NCBI GenBank assembly: GCA_033558025.1
Contig: JAUCEF010000017.1
Location: 1,116,001 to 1,180,000, forward strand
Direction: 5' to 3'
DNA: 64,000 nt
Source of the DNA: Phytophthora sp. 'mugwort'
Taxonomy: Eukaryota; Oomycota; Peronosporomycetes; Peronosporales; Peronosporaceae
Shown here piece after piece: positions 33,386-43,840 of the stretch; within the stretch, counting starts at the first letter, position 1; each line of letters opens with the position of its first letter. The notes below the pieces were generated by a model. It saw only the letters and a list, made by a program, of their open reading frames with translations, made no database searches and was not told where the DNA came from. The translations under genes were made by a program, and so were the position numbers.

Positions 33386-33847
33386 GTCCTCGTCCTCCAT
33401 CTTGGCGCCGATGCTGCTGAGCTTGGCGCTGATGCTCAGGACATCATTGCAATGATGCAACACATTGCCGCCTTCCGACATCTCCATGCTGAAGAGCTGT
33501 CGCTTCAGGTAGATGCGACCAGCCTTCTGCGATCCACCGTACAGCGTCTTCAAGCGCGTCCACGCGATCTATGCTTCCTCGCAGTCATCGACCACATGAT
33601 GGTAGTCGGAGTCCATGTGAAGCAACATCAGTCCAAAAGCGATGTTGCTCGACTTGACATACTCGTCCTTGGCCCGGGAGTCTGTGAAGCTTGGCTTCGT
33701 CTCCCGGTTCACGACATGCCACACCGACTTGGTCAGGAACACGCCACGCATGTAGCGGTTCCACGTCGCGTAGTTGTCTCCGTTGAACTTGTCGATGGAG
33801 ACCTTGGTCGAGACGTCTTGGGCAGAGGACAAGGTGCTTGGGCTCAT
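33386..33847 (-). pseudogene. T2 gag N-terminal part
   Basis: Continues T2 on the right of B1. It starts at the PBS-encoded ATG 33847 (MSPST), then [20 protein letters not shown] and [10 protein letters not shown]; a stop appears near 33570 (ATAG in place of the expected tryptophan codon). It ends in the duplicated GCCAC. Confidence 0.85.
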
Positions 33848-33851
33848 AACC

Positions 33852-34194
33852 TGATAAAAGGTATGGATCTTGATACGTGAAGCTTGGACGGAGCGAAGGA
33901 GGTTCTGCACTTGGTGCGAAGACCGGAGTGAAGACCACTTGAGCTGAAGAAGGAAGATTCGAAAGTGATTGATTTATCGGAGCTTACACTACCTAGTCTA
34001 CCACATAGTTATGCAGCCCTGCATCCAATCATTTGGTGCATCCAATCACCAACACTCCGCACTCGTCCAATCATCCTACTCGTCTAATCATCGGTTGCGT
34101 AAACAACGTACCGTAAACATCGCGGGATCGTGTTGGACCGGTTCGGGTTAACCGGTTACTGGTACACAGTACCAAAACCCGGCAACCCTCAATA
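33852..34194 (-). repeat. Shared LTR of T2 (5') and T3 (3'), beta type
   Basis: 343 bases. On its left is the PBS and gag of T2; on its right is CGCCCCCTC, the complement of the PPT of T3. One LTR between two units in the same direction is the product expected from LTR-LTR recombination in tandem copies. Confidence 0.87.
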
Positions 34195-36291
34195 CGCCCC
34201 CTCAATGCGAACACGCGTGGATTCCGAGGGACGCCGTCAGATCCATGTGGCGCGGTCCTGGCAGCGCCTTGGTCATGATGTCCGCGAGCATGATTGAAAT
34301 CTCACAATACTCGAGCTTGACTTCGCCGCGCCTGACCTCATCACGGATGTGATGGTACTTGATGTCGATGTGCTTGGCGCGACCATGGTTCACTGGGTTC
34401 TTCGTCATCTTGATGCACGACTGGTTGTCTTCGAGGATCTTGAGCTCTGGCCCCGATTCGTTCGCTGCCGTCAAAATCTCGCACAACAGGCGATGAATCC
34501 ACTTGCCTTCTTGGACGGCCAGACTGAGCGCGATGTATTCCGCTTCGCTCGTGGATAGCGACACACTTGGCTGTTTCTTGCTTCCCCAACTGACTGGCGC
34601 GCCCATCAAAATGAACGTATAGCCCGAAGTTGACTTGCGATCGGAATGGTCGCCGGCCCAGTCTGCGTCTGAGTAGCCGCGAAAGTCCATCTTGTCACCG
34701 GGCTTGAAGCAGATTCCATGCGACTTGGTCCCTTGGAAATAGCGGAAGATTCGCTTCACTGCAACCCAGTGCTCGACTTGAGGGTTTTCCATGAAGCGCG
34801 ACACATATCCCACGGCGAAAGCGATATCTGGTCGCGTCGCAGCCATCAAGTGCATGAGTGCACCCACAGCTTCACGAAAGGGAACGTTGATCTTGGTCGG
34901 CGCGTTGCTTGCAACCAGTCGACAGCTCAAATCCGCGGGGCTTACCACAGCCTTGCAGTCATCCATGCCGAAACGCTTGAGAATGTCGTCCACGTAGCGC
35001 CGTTGGCATATTGTTACACTGCCGTCAGCGTTGTCGACCAGCTCGATACCCAAGACAAAGGCACACTTCCCGCTGTCGGTCATCTCAAAACGTGTCTTCA
35101 GGTCACTCTTGGTGCGTGCGATCAGTTCGGCCGAACTTCCGGTTACTAATACGTCGTCCACGTACACTAGCAACAGAACGCAGTGATCATCCACAATCTT
35201 GATGTAGAGGCACCGATCATAGGCCGAAACTTGAAAACCGATGGAGCACACGAATTCGTCGAAGGTTTCGTTCCACACGCGCGAAGCTTGCTTGAGACCG
35301 TAGATCGCCTTCACCAATTCCAGGCAGTCGAAGTCATCGTCCAGCTCGACCCCTTCTGGCACCATGCAGTACACGACTTCCTTCATGACGCCGTATAGGA
35401 ATGCAGTCACCACGTCGAGTTGGTCCAGAGGCCAGTCGAAATACTTGGCGATCGCGATGACCATGCGCAGCGTCACGTACTTGACCACGGGCGAGAACGT
35501 CTCCGTGTAGTCGATGCCGTACTTCTGCTTGAAACCCTTGGCCACCAGGCGCGCCTTGTATTTCTCGATCGATCCGTCGGCTTTGCGCTTGATCTTGAAC
35601 ACCCACTTGGTGCCGATGGCGCGTTGTCCGCTGGGCAACTTGGCGGCACGAAACACACCACGAAGTCGCATCGACTTGAGTTCCGCACGAACAGCCTTGC
35701 GCCAATGCACTTGATCAGGTCCGTTCACCGCGTCTTGGAATGTCGTCGGCTCAGACAACTCGCCGGCTTCCACTGAGTGGGCACTTGCTCGCCAAAATAC
35801 GGGAGGAGTGGAATCGTCTTCTTCGTTGTCTTGAGCATCCTTCTCTTCTTCGTCAGGCAGTCCAGGTTCCATTCGAACACTCGCTCGGCGTTTGGCTTGG
35901 CGCTCTAACGAGGTGACAGGAGCGCTTGCTTCTTCCAAACCAGTCGCACGGCGAACAGGACGCGAGTTCCCTGACATGGTGTCCGCATCACTTGGTCGAG
36001 TCTTGCGCTTCCCCGCCTGCTTGAATTCGGTCGGACCCGCCGAGTCATCGTCACCAATCTCGAGCGAGTCGAAGTCCAGGTTCACATCTTCGTCGTCATT
36101 ACTTGAGATCGCCGTCGAGATACCAAAACTTGATTCGTCGAAGGTGACATCGCGACTTATCAGCACCTGCCCCGCCTCGATGTCATAAACTCGGTACGCC
36201 TTCGACACTTCTTCGTAGCCCATGAACAGACCAGCGCGAGCCTTGGGGTCCCACTTGAGTCGCTTCTCCTTCGGGGTCAGGACGTACGTCC
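34195..36291 (-). mobile_element. Copia copy T3 (family A), cut by B2
   Basis: Contains PPT, RNase H, RT and the integrase C-terminus, and stops at the left LTR of B2, where CGTCC (36287-36291) would be the target duplication. The continuation of T3 on the far side of B2 is not in the window. Confidence 0.82.
34202..36291 (-). pseudogene. T3 integrase-end, RT and RNase H (open fragment)
   Basis: One unbroken frame of about 696 codons. It has the capsid-style linker after integrase ([16 protein letters not shown]), the RT motifs [30 protein letters not shown] and [11 protein letters not shown], and the RNase H motifs [18 protein letters not shown] and EDNQSCIKM. It ends ...GIHACSH with the TGA next to the PPT. 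No lesion is visible, but gag, protease and most of integrase are missing. Confidence 0.88.
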
Positions 36292-36645
36292 AAAAGGCTT
36301 GGTCACTTGATGGCAAAATGCAAAGTGATTGATTTAGGTCCTTAGTTCGCAAACTCCTTGCTACCTCTAAGCCTACAGTTCTACCTACTGGGTACACTCT
36401 ACTGGATTCTCTACTGGATACTGAGTTGCTTCAGCCAATCAGGGAGTGCCACGTAGAGCCCATCATGTACCCACAATCTTGTACCCACCCGTGGCGTAAT
36501 CGTCCATGGCGTAAACACCGTCCCATAAACACCGTGACGTAATCTTCGTCTCGTAATCACACGATGATTGCGGTGCCACCGAGTGAAGGTCATACCGGTA
36601 TCCTACCGGTATACAGCAGCTGGTCGAGACGTCTCCTTGACAACA
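36292..36645 (-). repeat. B2 3' LTR
   Basis: 354 bases with the same ends as the B1 LTRs (AAAAGGCTTGG to TTGACAACA) and a handful of substitutions relative to them. Confidence 0.92.
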
Positions 36646-39091
36646 CTCCCACTCGGCTCGACAGCTGTTGTACCTTGGATCCCGAGCTTTTTCCGAAGAA
36701 CTTCAAACTGCACAGCAGTGATCGCCTTCGTCATGATGTCGGCCAGCATGTCGGTTGTCGAGACGTACTGCAGCACCACTTGACCGTCTTCCACCTTTTC
36801 GCGCACGAAGTGGTAGCGAATGTCAATGTGCTTGGTGCGCTTGTGGAACTCCGGGTTCTTGGCCAACGCGATGGAGCCTTGGTTGTCCTCGTAGATCAGC
36901 ACTGCGTCGTCGTTCTTGATCTCACCGATTTCATGCAGGAACGCCTTGAGCCACAACGCCTCTTGCGTAGCTTCAGAGCGCCATATACTCGGCCTCTGTC
37001 GACGATAGCGCTACTGTCCTCTGCTTCTTGCTGCGCCAGCTCACGCATCCCCCGTTCATCATGAATGCGTAGCCACTTGTACTGCGACGTGACTCGATAT
37101 CGCCCGCCCAGTCCGCATCTGAGTAGCCGCGAATACCTTCTTTGTCCTTCGCGGTGAACTCGATGCCGTGCGTCATCGTGCCTCGAATATACCGTAGTAC
37201 TCGCTTGAGTGCCTGCCAGTGTGTGGGACATGGATCCGACGCGAATTGACTTAGTGAGCCCACTGCTGTCGCCAGGTCCGGACGTGTGCCCACCATTAAG
37301 TACATGAGGCAGTCTACAGCATTCCGGTACGGCACGTTCTTCATGGTGTCTTCGTGCTTGCAGTCTACTTCGCACATGTTCTTGGTTAGCTTGAGTCCCG
37401 GATCTTGTGGTGTTTTCACGGGCTTGCAATCTTCCATGCCAAACTTGTTCAGGATACTTTGCGCGAATTTGGTCTGCCGAATCGTTACAACGCCGACTTC
37501 TCGATCTTGCTTGATTTCCATACCGAGAAAGTAGCTGAGGTCGCCAAGGTCCGTCATCTCGAACCGATCGCTGAGTGACCGCTTGGTCGATTCCAGCAAG
37601 TCATCGTCGTTGCTTGCAATGATGAGGTCGTCAACGTAGAGCACCACCAGTACCATGATGTCGCCGTCCCTCTTGATGTACACGCAGTGGTCGGTCTTAC
37701 ACTTGGTGAACTCGATCTTTAGCATGAAGTCGTCGATGGTCTGGTTCCACATGCGTGGCGACTGTTTCAATCCGTACAATGACCGCTTGAGCTTGCATAC
37801 GTACTCCGGGTGGTCTTCGTCAACGTATCCGTCGGGCTGTTGCATGTAGATTTCCTCGTCCAGCACGCCATTCAGGAAAGCCGTCTTGACAACCATCTGA
37901 TGCAGCTTGAGCCCCTACTTGGCAGCCATGCTCAACACCACCCGGATCGACGTGAACTTGGCCACTGGTGCGAATGTCTCCTCATAGTCGATGCCGTACT
38001 TCTGCGAGAACCCCTTGGCCACCAGGCGCGCCTTGAACCGCTCGATCTCTCCGGCTTGGTTCTCCTTCACTCGAAACACCCATCGGCAGCCGATCGCCTT
38101 GCGTCCCTTAGGCAACGGCACCACGTCCCACGTCTCGTTCTTGCAAAGCGACTCGTGTTCCGAGTCACAAGCTTCCTTCCACTTGCTTGCGTCGTTGGAT
38201 TCCATCGCCGACTTGAATGTGGCCGGCATTTCTCCCACTGAATCCACGACGTAAGCAGCCTCGAAGTCTTGACTTTCTTGAGCCGCGGCCGACATCTCGT
38301 CCAGAGTCAGGTGTCGACTGTGCCGCTTGGCACTTGGAACTTCCACAGCTTCTTCCAGCGACTGCGTCCGCTGGTGTCGCCTGCTGCCTGGTTCAAAACC
38401 TTCGTCCCGCGCTGCTTCTTCGTCTTCTTCTTCTTTGTCGTCTTCATCCGACTGCAACGAATCTTGATCCGTCGTCTCTTCATCTTGAATGACCACCACC
38501 TCCCTCTGATGGTAGTCACGTCTCCCACTGTCGAAGACGTCTTCCATAAACTGCGCGTCGCGGCTCACCAGCACGCGACCGCTCTTGGTCTCTTCGAAAC
38601 GGTACGCTTTCTCATGCTCAGAGTATCCCAGGAACCGACAGCGCACCGACCGAGCGTCAAACTTGGTGCGCTTCTCCTTCGGCACGTGCACGTACGCGTG
38701 GCAACCGAACACCTTGAGGTTCGCTAGCAGCGGTTTCTTGCCTGTCCAAACCTGGTGCGGCGACTTGTCGTCATTGATGGCACGCGTCGGACACCGATTA
38801 CGGAGGAACGTAGCTGTCACGACAGCTTCACCCCAATACGTCTTGGGCAATCCAGCATGTTCCAGCATGCAACGCGCACACTCCACCAACGTCCGGTTCA
38901 TGCGCTCGGCGACTCCGTTCAGCTGAGGCGTGTATGGCGGCGTGAACTTCTGCATGATACCACGGTCCGCACAGAACTTGGCCATCTCACCCGAAGTGTA
39001 CTCGCCGCCGTTGTCGCTCCGCAGCATTTTCACGCGCTTGTCAGTCTGGGTCTCAGCTAACGCGACGAATTGCGCGAACTTGTCGGCCACC
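36603..39091 (-). pseudogene. B2 pol: integrase core, RT, RNase H
   Basis: Integrase RSDNGGEY and [22 protein letters not shown] and RNase [13 protein letters not shown] and EDNQGSIALAKN are visible. Lesions: a TAG at 37915-37917 in place of the tyrosine codon of AKYNLMVHQM, and a frame break near 36970 in the YMAL-S-DATQEA block. Pol ends at TAG 36603 inside the 3' LTR, as in B1. The right edge CCACC is one copy of the A1 target duplication. Confidence 0.88.
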
Positions 39092-39441
39092 TGATGAAAG
39101 GTATGGATCTTGGACACGAAGCTTGTACGAAGCGGAGGGAGGGACGTCGCAGACGGCGGGACCGGAGCGAAGGCACTTGAGGGGTAGAATGAAGATTCGA
39201 AAGTGATTGAATTGTTGGAGCTTACACCCTACTGTTATAGACACGCGACCCTGCGTCCTATCACCTAGTGCATCTAATCAACCATCACTCACCGGTGTTC
39301 GTCCAATCATCCTACTCGTCTAATCATCGGTGGCGTAAACAACTTACCGTAATCACCATAATCAACGTGGGTTCGGATTGGACCGGTTCGGGTTAACCGG
39401 TTCACGGCTAATAACTGATACCAATCCGGTAACCGTCAATA
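39092..39441 (-). repeat. A1 3' LTR (alpha type)
   Basis: 350 bases from TGATGAAAGG to CCGTCAATA on the plus strand. Alpha-type markers are GTAATCACCATAATCAACGTG and CACGGCTAATAACTGATACC. Confidence 0.93.
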
Positions 39442-39449
39442 CGCCCCCT
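39442..39449 (-). other. Polypurine tract (A1)
   Basis: In element sense TGAGGGGGCG precedes the 3' LTR; the TGA is the pol stop codon, so coding ends at the first base of the purine run. The same sequence occurs next to the 3' LTRs of T3, C1, A3 and A5. Confidence 0.85.
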
Positions 39450-42400
39450 CAATGCGAAGTCCCACGAATGCCGAGAGCCGCCGTCAGATCCGTATGGCGT
39501 GGTCCCGCGAGAGCCTTCGTCATGATGTCCGCTAGCATCACAGAAGTCTCGCAGTACTCGAGCTTGACTTCACCGCGCTTCACTTCATCGCGGATGTGGT
39601 GGTACTTGATGTCGATGTGCTTGGCGCGACCGTGGTTTACTGGGTTCTTCGTCATCTTGATGCACGACTGGTTGTCTTCGCGGATCATGAGCTCGGGTCC
39701 AGTCTCATTAGCGGCCGCCAGAATCTCGCGCAGCAGGCGATGAATCCACTTGCCCTCTTGGATCGCCAGACTGAGTGCGATGTACTCCGCCTCACTCGTA
39801 GACAGCGAAACACTTGACTACTTCTTGCTTCCCCAGCTCACTGGTGCACCCATTAGCATGAACGTGTAGCCGGAAGTCGACTTGCGGTCCGCGAGGTCGC
39901 CAGCCCAGTCCGCGTCCGAGTACCCACGAAAGTCGATGTTGTCACCCGGCTTGAAGCAGATCCCATGCGTCTTGGTGCCTTGCAGGTAGCGAAAGATACG
40001 CTTGACCGCAACCCAGTGTTCTTCTTGAGGGTTCTCCATGAAGCGCGACGCATAGCCAACGGCGTACGCGATGTCCGGGCGCGTGGCAGTCATCAAGTGC
40101 ATCAGAGCACCAACAGCTTCGCGAAACGGAGCGTTCACCTTGGTCGCTGCGTCACTTGAAATCAGTCGAGTGCTTATGTCGACGGGACTCACCACGGCCT
40201 TGCACTCGTCCATACCAAAACGCTTGAGAATGTCATCCACATAGCGGCGCTGACACATCGTCACGCTGCCGTCCGGGCCGTCCACCAATTCGATCCCAAG
40301 AACGAACGCGCACTTGCCGCTGTCGGTCATCTCGAAGCGTGTCTTGAGGTCGGTCTTCGTACGTGAGATCAGTTCGGGTGAACTTCCGGTAATCAGCACG
40401 TCATCCACGTAGACCAGCACTAGCACGCAGTGAACGTCAACGATCTTGATGTAGAGGCACGGGTCGAACGCCGATACTTGAAAGCCGATGGAGCACACGA
40501 ACTCGTCGAAGGTCTCATTCCACACGCGCGAAGCTTGCTTGAGACCGTAGATCGCCTTCACCAATTCCAGGCAGTCGAAATCACCATCCAGCTCGACGCC
40601 TTCAGGAACCACGCAGAACACCAACTCCTTCATTATCCCGTATAGGAAAGCTGTCACCACGTCGAGTTGGTCGAGGGGCCAGCCAAAATACTTGGCAATC
40701 GCGATGATCATGCGCAGCGTCACGTACTTGACCACGGGCGAGAACGTCTCGGTGTAGTCGATGCCGTACTTCTGCTTGAACCCCTTGGCCACCAGGCGCG
40801 CCTTGTACTTCTCGATCGATCCGTCCGCTTTGCGCTTGATCTTGAACACCCACTTGGTGCCGATGGCGCGTTGTCCGTTAGGCAACTTGGCAGCACGAAA
40901 CACACCACGAAGTCGCATCGATTCGAGCTCAGCACGAATCGCCTTGCGCCAGTGCACTTGGTCGGGGCCGTTCACCGCTTCTTGGAATGTCGTCGGCTCC
41001 GATAGATCGCCTGCTTCGACGGCATTGGCACTTGCACGCCAAAAAACTGGTGGAGTCGATTCTTCATCTTGGTCTCCAGACTTTTCTTCTTCGTCTGCGT
41101 CTGTTCGGTGCGGAGGGGAGTAGTTCGGCGCACTTGCTTCTTCCAGTCCAGGTCGATGACGCACAGCTCGCGGTTTTCTGGCAGCTTCATCTTCGTCACT
41201 CGGGCGGCTCTTGCGCTTCCCTGCCTGCGTGTACTCCGTCTGGCGGAAACCATCATTGTCGATGTCGAGCGAGTCGAAGTCCAGGTCGTCGACATCTTCA
41301 TCGGAAATCGTCGGTGAACATCCAAAGATCGACTCATCGAAGTTGACATCGCGACTGATGACCACCTGCCCCGCCTCGATGTCATAAAGTCGATACGCCT
41401 TGGACACTTCTTCGTAACCCAGGAACAGTCCAGCGCGAGCCTTGGGATCCCACTTGAGCCGCTTCTCCTTCGGAGTCAGAATGTACGTCCGACAGCCGAA
41501 CACACGCATGTGCTTCACACTCGGCTTGGAGTTGTAAACGATCTCGAACGGAGTCTTGTGCTCGATCTTGGGTGACGGCAGACGATTCTTCACATAGATG
41601 GCAGTCATGGCCGCCTCAGCCCAGACACACTTGTCCAGCTTGGCGTGGTGCAACATGCTGCGGCCGATCGTGACGATAGTTCGGATGGCTCGCTCTGCCG
41701 TGCCGTTGGTCTGGTGCGCGTACGGAACTGTGGTTTGCTGCTCGATGCCTTCGTCTTCGTAGAAATCCTTGAGCGAGTTGGTCGCAAACCCACGAGCTCC
41801 GTCGTGCCGCACAAATTTGACCTTCTTGTCGAACTGCTTCTGCACCTTCATGATGTACGTTTTGATGCAGTCTTCACTCTCCGACTTGGCACGCAGACAA
41901 AAACCCTTCATGCATCCGCTGGCTTCGTCCACGATCAGTAGCAGATACTTGCTGCCGCCAAGCGAGTTTTCTTCCATGGGTCCGCAGATATCGAAGTGGA
42001 GCAGCTCAAATGTGTCGTAGCGACGCTTGTCACGGTTGCTTGGGAATGGTTTTTGGACCATTTTGCCTTGCTGGCAACCACGACACACACTTGGTCCACT
42101 CGACTTGGAAGGTGCTTTCGCGTCCTTGATCATCTTGGTGTCGACCATCTTGCGAAGCACCTCGACTGGAGCGTGACCCATGCGCGCGTGCAGGTCGACA
42201 GTCTTGCCACTCGTCGCCGCATTCGCCGATCGCTGAGGCGTCTGAAGCCAGTAGAGTCCATCCATGAGGTTTGCCGTCGCCACCACTTGCTTGGAGCCTT
42301 TGTGCGCAATCTGCATCTTGGTGCCGTCGAACACCACTTGAAACTTGTCACTTTTGTTGATCTGCGGTACCGAAAGCAGATTCTTGCTCATGCTTGGCAC

Positions 42401-43486
42401 GTACAGCGCGTTCTTGATCTCGATCTCGCGCTCGTCGCCATTGGGCAGAACCACTTGTTCCACGATGGTCCCCACACCCATGATGGCCGCCTTGTTGCCA
42501 TCGGCCACCGAAAGTTCGCCTTCGTTCCGCTCAATCAAATGGACGAACTTGGTCTTGTCGTTGCAGATGTGGTGCGTTGCGCCGCTGTCGACCGCCCACA
42601 TCCCGGACACATTCTTGCCCGTCGAAACCCCACATTCCAGTGAAACCGCGAACGCTACTCGATCGTAGTCGTAGTCGTAGCCGTTGCTGTCGTTTCTCCA
42701 CTGGATGTTGTTGGCCCCGCGTCCACGGCCGTTGCCGCCGCGTCTCGGCCCTCGGTTCTCGTCCTTCTGCTTGGTCCAGCACTTGTCAATCGTGTGCCCC
42801 ACTTTTCCGCAGTACGTACACTGGCGAGACTCTCGGTCGGTGTTGAACGCCTTGGCCGCGTTCTCAGTCTTCACCGTCGCCGTCTTCTCGCCTTGTCTCT
42901 TGATGTGCTCGTTCGTGAGCACCTTCACGACGTCTTGCGACCGCAGTTCAGCGCTGCTCATCTCCAAGTTCAGCACGACGTTCTCGTAGCTCTTGGGGAG
43001 GCTGCGCAACAAGCAGATCGCCACGTCCTCGTCCTCCATCTTGGCACCGATGCTGCTGAGCTTGGCGCTGATGTTGAGGACCTCGTTGCAATGATGCAAC
43101 ACATTGCCGCCTTCCGACATCTCCATGCTGAAGAGTTGGCGCTTCAGGTAGATGCGTCCAGCCTTCTGCGATCCACCGTACAGCGTCTTCAGGCGCGACC
43201 AGGCAACCCACGCTTCCTCGCAGTCGTCGACCACATGGTGGTAGTCCGCGTCCATGTGGAGCAGCATCAGTCCGAAAGCGATGTTGCTCAACTTGACGTA
43301 GTCGTCCTTGGCCCGCGAGTCCGTGTAGCTTGGCGTCGTCTCACGGTTCACGACATGCCACGTCGACTTGGTCAGGAACACGCCACGCATGTAGCGGTTC
43401 CACGTCGCGTAGTTGTCCCCGTTGAACTTGTCAATGGAGACCTTGGTCGAGGCGTCTTGGGCAGAGGACATGGTGCTTGGGCTCAT
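39449..43486 (-). pseudogene. A1 gag-pol, one nonsense codon
   Basis: A frame of 1346 codons from the PBS-encoded ATG (43486) to a TGA (39449-39451) that overlaps the PPT edge, broken only by TAG at 39818-39820 (codon 1223) in the RNase H block SKK-Q-SSVSLSTSEAEY, where other copies have CAG. Domains in order: Gag ([20 protein letters not shown]), zinc knuckle [14 protein letters not shown], protease DSGATHH, integrase ([29 protein letters not shown]), RT ([31 protein letters not shown]) and RNase H ([17 protein letters not shown]). No separate gag stop is present, so Gag would come from cleavage of a single polyprotein. The HDGARGF variant is shared with T1 and T2. Confidence 0.92.
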
Positions 43487-43490
43487 AACC
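43475..43490 (-). other. Primer-binding site overlapping gag ATG (A1)
   Basis: Directly next to the 5' LTR. The plus strand reads GCTTGGGCTCATAACC, of which TGGGCTCATAACC matches the anticodon arm of eukaryotic initiator tRNA-Met (CAT anticodon inside). The element sense strand is therefore complementary to the 5' half of that tRNA. The ATG at 43486-43484 pairs with the anticodon and opens the frame MSPST. The same arrangement occurs in B1, B2, C1, T1, T2 and A3; A2 has one changed base. Confidence 0.85.
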
Positions 43491-43840
43491 TGATGAAAGG
43501 TATGGATCTTGGACACGAAGCTTGTACGAAGCGGAGGGAGGGACGTCGCAGACGGCGGGACCGGAGCGAAGGCACTTGAGGGGTAGAATGAAGATTCGAA
43601 AGTGATTGAATTGTTGGAGCTTACACCCTACTGTTATAGACACGCGACCCTGCGTCCTATCACCTAGTGCATCTAATCAACCATCACTCACCGGTGTTCG
43701 TCCAATCATCCTACTCGTCTAATCATCGGTGGCGTAAACAACTTACCGTAATCACCATAATCAACGTGGGTTCGGATTGGACCGGTTCGGGTTAACCGGT
43801 TCACGGCTAATAACTGATACCAATCCGGTAACCGTCAATA
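43491..43840 (-). repeat. A1 5' LTR (alpha type)
   Basis: 350 bases, no difference from its partner found by eye. In element sense it starts TATTGACGG and ends TTTCATCA, so it is not a clean TG...CA LTR; the assignment of ends follows the CCACC duplication. Confidence 0.93.

Larger units (their letters stand above)
25755..34194 (-). mobile_element. Copia copy T2 (family A), split by B1
   Basis: Minus-strand element in two parts: 25755-28582 (RT to gag C-terminus) and 33381-34194 (gag N-terminus, PBS, 5' LTR). The two parts join across B1 at GCCAC, which is duplicated. The left end starts inside RT next to the T1 LTR. The 5' LTR on the right is directly followed by the PPT of T3, so one LTR serves two units. 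Confidence 0.82.
39092..43840 (-). mobile_element. Copia element A1 (family A), nearly intact
   Basis: 4749 bases with 350-base LTRs (39092-39441 and 43491-43840) that are identical by eye and a 5-bp target duplication CCACC (39087-39091 and 43841-43845). It lies in the integrase region of B2. This is the youngest-looking insertion in the window. Confidence 0.94.

Noticed and set aside
41769..41800. HDGARGF in T1, T2 and A1 taken as loss of the integrase catalytic Glu
   Set aside because: In copia integrases the DDE glutamate is the one in NG-x-AER, which is present. The G in GARGF replaces a conserved but non-catalytic Glu.
42794..43579. Long open frames antisense to gag and pol, e.g. 261 codons at 42794-43579 and similar at 45796-46581 and 57881-58666
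   Set aside because: They recur in every family A copy as mirror images of gag, keep no known motif, and open frames antisense to GC-rich coding DNA are expected.
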